From: Penium margaritaceum
Taxonomy: Eukaryota > Streptophyta > Zygnematophyceae > Desmidiales > Peniaceae
Length of the DNA stretch: 32,929 nucleotides
Direction of reading: 5' to 3'
NCBI GenBank assembly: GCA_023375785.1
Contig: SZWC01001183.1
Location: 171,978-204,906, forward strand
The position numbers and the translations under genes are program-made. Of this stretch, positions 19,090 through 27,962 are shown piece by piece. Below the pieces are notes generated by a model. It was not told where the DNA came from and searched no databases. It was given only the letters and a program-made list of their open reading frames with translations. The number at the start of each line of letters is the position of its first letter. Within the stretch, counting starts at the first letter, position 1.

Positions 19090-19300
19090 GAAAAGTCCAG
19101 CCTCGGGGATGCAAGAGTCGCAGAACGGTACTGTTACTATTGGATGGATGAGCTTCACACAGCTTTGTGAGCACTGATATGGTTCGAAAATTGGGTTTGC
19201 AGACTAAACCAAAGGTGTTTCAAGGAAAACCCATCCACGAAAGATTGCAAATACGGGACTCCGAGAACCACTACGACCACACGTGGGAGATGTAGAGGAT
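19090..19300 (+). pseudogene. Gypsy copy 2 protease remnant
   Basis: It reads RTVLLLLDG, then TGA (19149-19151), then ASHSFVSTDMVRKLGL. The family motif is LLDSGASHSFVS, so the active-site loop is cut by a stop where Gly is expected (GGA to TGA is one change). The catalytic Asp is still present. Confidence 0.75.
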
Positions 19301-19675
19301 GTAACAGTCTGAAAGTCTTGTCCAATGATCGATCACAAATTCATCCTCGGAAAATTTTTCTTGTACCTGCACTATTTGCATGTCGCTTGGAACAGCATCG
19401 ACGTTTACATGGAAATCGATGACGCCAAACGACAACTTTTGCGTATGGGACTGAAGCCAACATCGGAAGCAGCAGAGGTGGAAGCAATAGAGGAAGCCAC
19501 CGAAGCTAAAATGCGACAGCCTATGGAGCCACTACCGCTCAACGTGGCCAAGTACTACATACGACGAGGAGCTCGTGCATGGCTCGTACATCTCAAGTCA
19601 ATGGAAGAAGTAAAAGTGGCAGCATTTGACTCATCAACGGCCTCATCAGCCTCATCGGCATGAACAAAGTTTGCA

Positions 19676-20337
19676 ATGGTACCCAAAGAGCTTGCACCAC
19701 TCATCAAGAAGTTTGCAAACGTCTTCTCCAACTAACTCCTGAGAACCTTACGCCCTCAACCAGACATTGACCATCGCATCAATCCAAAGCCAGACAATAG
19801 ACGTTCAGTTCAAGGGTCCTATTGTGTGAGTGATCACAAGCTGACCTAGCTAAAAAAGCAACTCGACGAGATGCTTAGTAGAGGGTTCATCCAACCATCC
19901 ATGTCACCACATGCTGCACCAGTACTGTTTGTAAAAAACTGGTGGGATGCAGATGTGCGTGGACAATCGGGTGTTGAACGAGAGAACGCCACCCTTTTCC
20001 TCGAGGTGATAGTTTTTTTGACTAACTCCGAGGGGCTTTAGTTTTCAACAAAATCGACTTGCGTAGCGGATATTATGAGATACGCATAGCAGACGCCGAC
20101 ATTGAGAAAACAACGTTCCGAACTTGTTACGGGTATCTCGAGTTCACAGTAATGACCTTCGGACTAACAAATGCCCCGGTGACGTTTATGGCAACAATGA
20201 ACATCTTGTGCCCATACCTCAAGGATTTTGCCGTGGTGTACCTCGATGACATTCTAGTGTACAGCCGCACTCATAGGAGTACGATGGACATCTTTGAAAA
20301 GTCCTCAAATTTTTACACTGAGAGAAATTTATTTTAG
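19676..20337 (+). pseudogene. Gypsy copy 2 reverse transcriptase
   Basis: Blocks in order: [34 protein letters not shown], then [14 protein letters not shown] after a frame change at about 19935, then [40 protein letters not shown], and [16 protein letters not shown] with both catalytic Asp (YLDD, about 20239-20250). A TAG precedes LKKQ and a stop precedes FNKID. The active site is intact but no full protein can be read. Confidence 0.9.
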
Positions 20338-20439
20338 AACGCTCAAAGTGCAACTTTGGTCGCCGTTCGATTGAGTTTTGGGTCATGTCATCAATGGTGG
20401 GCGGATCACCATGGATCCAAAAAAGTGGCAGCAATCAGT

Positions 20440-21040
20440 GGTTGACCAATGTTCGAGAAATTCAAGTTTTCCCCGGCTTCTACAATTCCTACCGGTGATT
20501 GGTACGAGATTACGAACAGGTGTCAACGCCTCTTTCTGACCTCACTTAAAAAGAAAACAAATGGTGACGGGAAGACAGCGAACAAGAAGCGTTCACCGCT
20601 TTCGGAACGCTCTAACCTCGGCGCCAACCCTACGATTAGCCGATCCAAAGGTCGACTACATCATGGCTACAAATGCGTCAGACCAAGCCATCAGCGCAGT
20701 CCTCTTTCAAGACCACGACAACGACGAGCAACTAGTTTACTACATGACTCGAAAATTGCAATGACCGGAACCCAACTACGTTGTACACGAGAATGAAATG
20801 TTGGCGGTTGTGTACGCATTTAAGACATGGCTGTGTTACTTAGAGTGTTGCCGATGCATCGTGCACACTGACCACCATGCATTACAATATCTGATAACAC
20901 AGCCAAATCTCAGTCGACGTCAAACCTGATGTTTGGAGTTCCTTGGATCCAGGTTGGACTACGATATGGAGTACCGGCCAGGCAAAATCGACTCAGCGGA
21001 TACACTCAGCCGCCGCCCAAATTTAATGGCTTAAGTGGCG
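20440..21040 (+). pseudogene. Gypsy copy 2 RNase H domain
   Basis: It reads ALTSAPTLRLADPKVDYIMA with TNASDQAISAVLFQDH and VYYMTRKLQ, a TGA at 20762, then NYVVHENEMLAVVYAFKTWL, CIVHTDHHALQYLITQPNLS, a TGA, and LDYDMEYRPGKIDSADTLSR. The catalytic TDAS block reads TNAS, so its Asp is Asn (GAC to AAC). Confidence 0.87.
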
Positions 21041-22080
21041 ACGATAGAGCTGTAGCGAGACACATGTCTCGTGCGGTTATTCGCACGATGCTACGACGAG
21101 CACGACGAATACGACAAGGTGAAATCATGGTTCGACACACCCTATTGGCAGCGACGATTCACTCGCCAAGTGGTCATTCCCTCGAACGACGAACTTCGCC
21201 GTATGTTGCTCGAAGAATTCCACGACACAGGAACAGGTAGACAATTCGGAGAGGAAAAGACGTTGAAAAAGCTGGCAACAAACTACAAGTGGGACAAGAT
21301 GTAATCTGACATGGCCGACTTCTGCGAAACTTGCGCCACATGTCAACTAAGGAAATCCTGTCGCACGCGGCCACTCGAAATTCTGCAACGGCTCCCGATT
21401 CCAACGGAACCGTGGGTCGATATCTCCATGGACTTCGTCCTAAGATTACCAGTCACACTCGACAAATATGATGCGATCCTCGTGATCATGGACATGTTTT
21501 CCAAAATGTCTCACTTCATTCCGACGACCACTGTCACCATCAAGGGAACAACACTACAGTTTCTAAAAACCATCGTGCGGCTACACGCCGTACCAATAAT
21601 CATCACTGCGAGCAGAGTCGTTCGATTCACCAGCCGTTTTTGACGCAAACTGATGACTCGCTACGGCACTATAATCCAACTTTCAACGGTTCCATCCTCA
21701 AACCAACAATCAAACCGAGCGGACAAACCAACAGCTTGAGCAACTTCTCCGAACACTATTTGAACCTCACGGAACGGATTGGGCACAAAAACTCTTGACC
21801 GCCGAAATCGCATGTAATTCGGTAGTTTCTGCAACAACGAGTAAAACTCTGTTTGAAGTGGTGTATGGAAAACTTCCAGCCACACCAGCCAGACTACAAA
21901 GTCGCAACAACATTCTTGCACTGGACGTTGTACGCCAATACTTCACCATCATCTGGGAGAAAACACGACAAACACTCACAAAGGCAGAAGCAGCGATGAA
22001 GCGAGCAGCTGACCGACATCGCAGCAAGGACGTTTGCATCTGGCGACAGAGTCCTTCTCAGCTCTACAACCATCAAACTC
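21041..22080 (+). pseudogene. Gypsy copy 2 integrase
   Basis: It reads LLEEFHDTGTGRQFGEEKTL, then CETCATCQLRKSC (zinc C..C), then WVDISMDFVLRLP with the first catalytic Asp. The second Asp block, normally SDRDPRFTSRF, reads ASRVVRFTSRF, so the catalytic Asp is lost. After a frame change at about 21640 the HPQT..QTERTNQQLEQLLR block keeps the Glu, and then TLFEVVYGKLP. An in-frame stop also lies before SDMADF (21302-21304). Confidence 0.88.
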
Positions 22081-22497
22081 TATATGGCCGATTATTTGAA
22101 GCTCAAACCCCGATGGTTAGGACCGCTTGAAATTGAGCGCATGCAAACCCATGTGGTTGCGCCACTCAAGTTCCCCGACACTATGCAAGATCATCCAATG
22201 TTCCATATCAGAAGACTCAAGCACTACCGATACTCTAGAGAGAACTTCCCTGGTAGGGATGTCCCTCCCCCACTCTCGTTCAAGAGGACGAGGACACCGA
22301 GTACGTCATCAAGGACATCCTCTGACATCGATGATGAGGCAAAACAACATAATATCTCGTCAAGTGGCACGGCTACGACGCCGTGCATAACAGCCGGGAA
22401 CATTACGACAACCTCCTAGACGTAGATCACCTCATCAATGGCTACTACCGCCGTCATCGGGCCACATCTGTACGCGCGTCAGGATGTCGCGACTGAA
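22081..22497 (+). pseudogene. Gypsy copy 2 integrase C-terminus and chromodomain
   Basis: It reads LKLKPRWLGPLEIERMQTH and MFHIRRLKHYRYSRENFPGR. In another frame the chromodomain reads TEYVIKDIL, three TGA codons, TT, a TAA (22350-22352), then YLVKWHGYDAVHNSREHYDN. The last aromatic Trp is Arg (SRE instead of SWE in copy 1). The TAA is at the same codon as in copy 1. Confidence 0.83.
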
Positions 22498-22513
22498 GGG
22501 GGGGGGGGGTAAG
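22494..22513 (+). other. Gypsy copy 2 polypurine tract
   Basis: GAAGG.. followed by twelve G in total (22498-22509), then TAAG, directly before the 3' LTR. It is much more G-rich than the copy 1 tract, so length change in the G-run is likely. Confidence 0.75.
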
Positions 22514-23065
22514 TGTTATGTACGAGACGTACACGAGTCCCTAATCTTTTGGAGTGCGTATTTCTGTCATCACACAAACAACCTATCACGTCGCGAGACT
22601 GTGATATTCATTCCGATGGCCGAGGGCAAACCGGTCAATTGCCCCTGCCTCTAGGGAATCTTGTCGAACATTTTGTCAGCTACAACCACTCTCTCGAATC
22701 TACGAGAGAAGTATCAGGACCTTTCGGTCGACTTCTCGACGCACCGAGACAAACATAGATTTGTAAAGATGCATTTCGCATCTTCATCGTTGATTCTCGA
22801 AGACCCCCGATTTCTTAGCGGACCTTATCAAATCTGACCACTCACGGCGCGACTCCGCACGCGTCACTGGAAAATTGAACCATCGATCCTGACTATGCCT
22901 CATTCGTAACTCGACACTTGATTATGTATGTTCAATCATTTTGAAAATTGTCATCGAAGTATATTCACGGCTCATTGTAATTTTGCTCAAGTGATTCAAA
23001 TTCTAAATCGTGTTATTTTGCACAACTTATAGCTTTTCACCACCTACGCTCTGTTCGGCACAACA
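22514..23065 (+). repeat. Gypsy copy 2, 3' LTR
   Basis: A 552-bp LTR, TG at the start and CA at the end (TGTTATG ... CACAACA). Pairs with 17004-17557. Confidence 0.92.
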
Positions 23066-23186
23066 CGAAACTTGTCATAAAAGCACACTTGACTCCAATC
23101 ATACATTGCTAAGTGTCCCAAAATCACATTATGTTCTCCTTCGCAATTTCTACCTGTTCACCATCTACGATTTGTTCTGCATAACA
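23066..23186 (+). repeat. Gypsy copy 1, 3' LTR, last part
   Basis: After the CGAAA duplication, 23071-23186 aligns with the last 116 or so bases of the LTRs: CTTGTCAT near the start, TGTCCCAAAATCACATTATG, and ACCATCTACGATTTGTTCTG, then CATAACA. Together with 16578-17003 it gives 542 bases, close to the 552-554 of the intact LTRs. Confidence 0.85.
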
Positions 23187-24509
23187 CTATGAACCACCTA
23201 TGTCTTGGTTAGCACAAAAGGCATCACTTTGTGCAAACAAAGTTAGCACAACAGAGTTTTGCAAACACACGAGCTTGTATTTGCTCTTGTCGTCGTTGGG
23301 AATTGCTTTTGGGATCAATGCATCTTCTGTCCGTAGTAACTCTCAGCCGCTCTCAGCCGCCGCACATCGAATGTGGAGTGGCCACCGACACAACTCTCAG
23401 CCGCTCTCAGCCGACACCAGCAGCCTCCATCTGGAGAGCACAGCTGGCATGCAATGGCGATCTCGAAAGCAGCAGTGCGGGGACTCAAGGCTCCGAGGTC
23501 GGTCAGGCCGCACACGTGGACATTGAAATCCATGCAGGAATCACGAATCATCCGATCTAGCCAGCGCTCACCGACAACATCTAACAACAACCCGGCCCCG
23601 TCATCAGATTCCAGCACACTCAACGTCGACACTATCCACGCACCATCAACATCGCACAACCTACGGATTCAAGGTACATGGACATCGCCATGGAGGAGCA
23701 TTGCACAGACATGGCGGCTGGCTCCCATCAAACATGGCTTATGGAGTTTGTATCTTCTCGCACTCATCATACTGCTCGGAGTACCCATCTTCCAACTTCC
23801 CATACCAATACGATCTGTTTCATGGCCATCAACACGAACTCGGAGCTACCTCTCACAGCCATCAGCATCATCGCCACTGGCAACGCAGCCACATACAAGG
23901 AAGAGGTGCCCAGGGCGAGATCATCATCTGCCACGCTGGCAACATATCCGAAGCTCAAGAGGGACCCTTTGGACCCTAGATACTCGTTTCACCTACGCCT
24001 TTCACTTCAGACAAAATTACCGAGTGCATGAAACGGGCAAATCACGCCCTTCGCCTTGCCAATCCTGTGGTTCAAAAAAATCGGGCAAAAAAGTGGCTAC
24101 ACGGAAAAAATCAGCTCGACGAAAAAAAGAAAGCCGCCCTGAACCAAGCAGGCATTGGTTACCTGTCACAAGCACTGAGACTTTCGCCAACGACCCGCCC
24201 TCCCAACACTGCTTCAACGGCCAACTCCTCATTTCTCATTCACTCTCCTCCAGTCCTGAAGTCGCTCCAAGCAACAAGATCCCGGCATCATGGCACAAGG
24301 TACGTCCAAGACCCGTCCATCTTTCAGCCCCAAGACAGACGTGCTATCTGGCCTCAAGCCGCAAGAACCTGCTTTTCTGCTCATCAAATCTCCCTCCTTT
24401 TCAAGGAGAGGAATGCTATCCGAAAATTCTATCACATGGCCTACAAAGGCTACGACCCCGGTGCCCTGACACTCATCCTGACCTCCCTATCTACACAGGC
24501 ACAACCACC
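23187..24509 (+). other. Presumed LINE 5' UTR / upstream region
   Basis: One frame is open from at least 23373 into ORF1, but its translation has no recognisable domain and other frames are open too. The first ATG in a strong context that starts a plausible protein is at 24510. Two identical 22-base repeats lie at 23338-23359 and 23392-23413. Confidence 0.45.
23338..23413 (+). repeat. Two 22-base direct repeats, each with doubled TCTCAGCCG
   Basis: AACTCTCAGCCGCTCTCAGC plus CG occurs at 23338-23359 and again at 23392-23413, start to start 54 bases. Each copy holds two TCTCAGCCG units. Repeats in a LINE 5' region can carry promoter function; here that is only a possibility. Confidence 0.75.
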
Positions 24510-26880
24510 ATGGAAGGCATTGAAAACCAACCTCCGGCTGGCACGCCCATCGGACAAACAAGCAACCCACCCATGGCTACAATCGGTAAGCAGCACCGTC
24601 GTCTAACCAAAGCGGATGGGAAGCCCATCAGACTTCGTAAGGAAAAAGCTCTCAATCCACCTACCAAATCTGACAACACCTCCAAGAGGAGATGCTTGCT
24701 GTCTGAAGGAGAAGACGAGGTTGAAGGTCCGTCCCCGTTTGCATCCTTCATTTTGGATCAAACACTCTCTTCCCCTATCACAACCACTGTCTACCTCCGC
24801 TCTTTCGCAGGACCACGCACGACAACACCTCTGGGGATGCAACCCACCAACGGTCAAGGCTCTAGCACACCCCATTTGAAAGACCCCAAGTCTGCTCCCG
24901 GGAAGCCTCAAGGCAACACTTCCACCGCGGTTAACGCCGCACCGCCCCCGATGACGCTCCCAGCTGGCCATCAACAGTCCACGTCAACTTCACTAGGCGC
25001 CCTCAACGCCGTACACTCCGCGTCGGCCGGTGTAGCTGGTACGATCTATCTATCAGTATGGAATGCCCCTCGCCTGTCTATCTTGAATCTCAAGGACACT
25101 ACTAATTTTCTTCCTTTAACCCCGCCAGGTGCTAGTGCCTATTCTGATGGTACCTTTGACCGTAACTACGGACAGAACAATGACGAAGTCGCGATGGCAG
25201 ATGCTGAGAACAATGCCACTGAAACCCCTGGTCAACCGACCATGGGTGTAGAACCGGAGCAACAGAACCTCACCCCGGACCCTGATGATGATGAAGAAAT
25301 GGCTTTGTCTCTGCTTCTGGGTGCTGACCCGGAACAGCGTGGTGCAACAACTTTGGACACTAACCTGAACTTTGCTGACTGCGTTAAGATGTNTCGCCTG
25401 TCTGTCTTGAATCTCAAGGACACTACTAATTTTCTTCCTTTAACCCCGCCAGGTGCTAGTGCCTATTCTGATGGTACCTTTGACCGTAACTACGGACAGA
25501 ACAATGACGAAGTCGCGATGGCAGATGCTGAGAACAATGCCACTGAAACCCCTGGTCAACCGACCATGGGTGTAGAACCGGAGCAACAGAACCTCACCCC
25601 GGACCCTGATGATGATGAAGAAATGGCTTTGTCTCTGCTTCTGGGTGCTGACCCGGAACAGCGTGGTGCAACAACTTTGGACACTAACCTGAACTTTGCT
25701 GATTGCGTTAAGATGTTCCGACAAACTGTCACCTTGATCTTCGATAACGCACATGCCAGCTATGGTCAGAAGATAGCTACCCACATGATCGAGCTTCTGC
25801 AGAAGAAGCAACCCGGGAAGGTCCCCCGTACCACACTCCAGACAGCGCGCATCTTCGCATCTGACACTGTCAACCGCGGACGGAACTCGCTAGCCAAGTA
25901 CTCGGTCCAATTCGATGATGATGAAGGTACCATCGCAGGCCTCGCAGTCGCGCTATCACCACTTCACTACTCACCCGCGGGTAAGCCCCTCCAACTTTCT
26001 AACCGGAACCCATTCCTCTATCCCGCATGTTGTTTGATGCTAATGATAGCCGTGCATACAGATTTTCATGGCAAGGTCGAAGTCATCATCACAAAGGCCG
26101 CCTGTCCTGAGTTTGAAGCTCATAAGCTTTGCAACCCGGATGACCCTACACTGGCCATTCGCGGACTGCCAACAGTTTTTGGGGAAACCGATATTCGCCG
26201 CATTCTAACGGTCGAGAAACAGAAGGGTAAGCTGAAAGCACCCTTGGAACAGATCCTATATCTCCACCGTTACGTCCACCCCCTCACTGGACAAACAACA
26301 AACACCATCATGGGTATTCCGATCGCCCACTACGACGATTTTTCTTTCAAGGAAGTGACGCCTGTTTTCACGATTCCAAGACATCCAAAGGAGATCATCC
26401 TGAACTTCAGTGGCTTGGTGTGCGAGTACTGGAACAACAACCATCATACATGCTATCATGGCCTTTTCCCGGTGACCCGCTCCCACCCGATCCACAACGC
26501 ACGCACCATCTCTGATGTTCACCGCCAGAACGGTAAGACCCCAACATCTCTTTCATGCTCTGATGTTATTCGGTACAACATTCATACTTCGGCAACCATG
26601 TGCAGAACGCCATATTGGAACTACATACTACTCTCTTGTTTGGGAGGCAGACAAAGGTTTCATTTTCTCCAACGCTGGCAAAGTGTCAGAGTTTTTCGTT
26701 TGCAACTACCTAGCCTGTCGTTACTTCAAGGGTCATTCGCTCGATGTTTTGCACAAGCACGCTATGACAAAGACACACGGAGACGCTCGTCTGAGCTACA
26801 AGAAAAACCCCTCCCAGGACAAGCTCATCGTCAACCTCAACGCGGACCTGGACGTTCTGAAGAAGAAGTTCAAGCTCTAA
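24510..26880 (+). pseudogene. LINE ORF1, nucleic-acid-binding type protein with frame change near the 3' end
   Basis: The start ATG at 24510 has a strong context (ACCACCATGG). The N-terminus is basic (KQHRRLTKADGKPIRLRKEK; SKRR), possibly a nuclear localisation signal. A Pro/Ser/Thr-rich part and an acidic segment (DPDDDEEMALSLLLGADPEQ) follow; the acidic segment is duplicated. From about 26150 LAIRGLPTVFGETDIRRIL looks like the RNP entry of an RRM, with TNTIMGIPIAHYDDFSF and IILNFSGLVCEYWNNNHHTC later. Between about 26460 and 26650 the likely frame changes, perhaps with two indels. It then ends with FVCNYLACRYFKGHSLDVLH-KH....H, a possible C2H2 finger, and a Lys-rich tail to TAA 26880. The frame without the change stays open to 27449 but looks non-native. 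Confidence 0.65.
25070..25717 (+). repeat. 324-bp direct tandem duplication inside ORF1 with an N at the joint
   Basis: 25070-25393 is repeated at 25394-25717 with only a couple of differences (TCTATC/TCTGTC; GACTGC/GATTGC). The single N (25393) is the last base of unit 1. The offset is 108 codons, so the frame is kept. Near identity plus an N exactly at the joint points to two unmerged contig ends, though a recent true duplication is possible. Confidence 0.9.
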
Positions 26881-27962
26881 AAGCAAGTTCTCCTCCCCTA
26901 TCCCCACACTCTAAATTGCCTCAAATCTCAACAAACAATCTTCCTCTCTCATGCAGGTCTAAGACGGATTTCGTCTGGAGGAAGACACGAAGCACACTGG
27001 CAGTTAGAAACTCGACCCAATGTGGCATCATCACCACTTCATGGGACCGCTTACCACTGCCTATGCCTCTCTCCCTCTCAGCGACCAACTTCTCCGCCAA
27101 AAATGGCCTCTGTGGTACCTGCTCGGCCCAACCCCCTTCCAGTAGTAGTAGGACACTAATTTGTAGTACAATCAGTTTCCAACTGGACATCCGCTCAATA
27201 AGTGCATCAGCACAATGCAGTCATGTCAACCGACTACCAAGTCAAGGCAGCATAGAGTTGCATCTCTGGTCCAATTTGCCTGGGAATAGTGTCGCAAGTT
27301 CTGCTAAATCAAGTTTTCTCTGGTCACATTCTCCAACTACTCATCACCCCACTAATCATCTCTTCAACACTCTATCGCCCCCTACCCCACACAGCAATGA
27401 GGTTGTGATTGCTTCTCGCACATCGCATCTCGGCTCTAACCTTATGTAAGCTGAACTATCACTCAACACAAAGATTTTAATCACGAGCAACGCTCCCAGA
27501 AGAGGCAACAGAAGAGCTAAAAAATACCTAATATGGAACCTACCTTTCATTCCCTACCACAAGTTTCAATCGCTGACTTTTCACTTTCATGTTCGGCTAA
27601 CCTACTTCTCTACTAGTACCTTCACAACACACACTAACTGAATCATTGAGCCTGAAGAGAGCGAGGAAACACACCATCACAAACCCAATAACCGGTGGCT
27701 AACTTGCACACTAGCACCCTTTCTACATGCATCAATCTGCCTTTGATCATATCTTAGCAAAGCAAAACGGAAAATCAGACTACTCCTCATCTCAAAGGCT
27801 GAATTAAAGCGGCCATTCCAATCATACCGAGGACGCTGCAAAGCTCTGACACCTACCCTGGAGAACCACCAAGTGCAAACATACAAATCTTTCACACACC
27901 ATGAACACCTGCTCGCACATACCTGGAACATCACTCAGTCATTCCACCTTGAGACTACTCAC
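26881..27962 (+). other. LINE inter-ORF region
   Basis: About 1 kb between the ORF1 end and the first ATG of ORF2. No domain is visible. The residual open frame to 27449 is low-complexity Ser/Pro/Thr. Confidence 0.5.

Larger units (their letters stand above)
17004..23065 (+). mobile_element. Gypsy copy 2: full-length chromovirus nested in the LTR of copy 1
   Basis: About 6.1 kb: LTR 17004-17557, primer binding site, gag, protease, RT, RNase H, integrase, chromodomain, G-rich polypurine tract, LTR 22514-23065. Order and chromodomain define a Ty3/gypsy chromovirus. LTRs are strongly diverged and every gene has stops and frame changes, so this is an old, dead insertion, more rearranged in frame than the minus-strand gypsy. 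It belongs to the same family and strand as copy 1. Confidence 0.93.

Noticed and set aside
23373..27449. One 1,358-codon protein
   Set aside because: It starts at GTG, not ATG. The first 380 or so codons and the last 300 have no domain-like character, and a better coding frame replaces it after about 26650. Long chance openness comes from the skewed composition and the absence of TAA/TAG/TGA in a C-rich strand.
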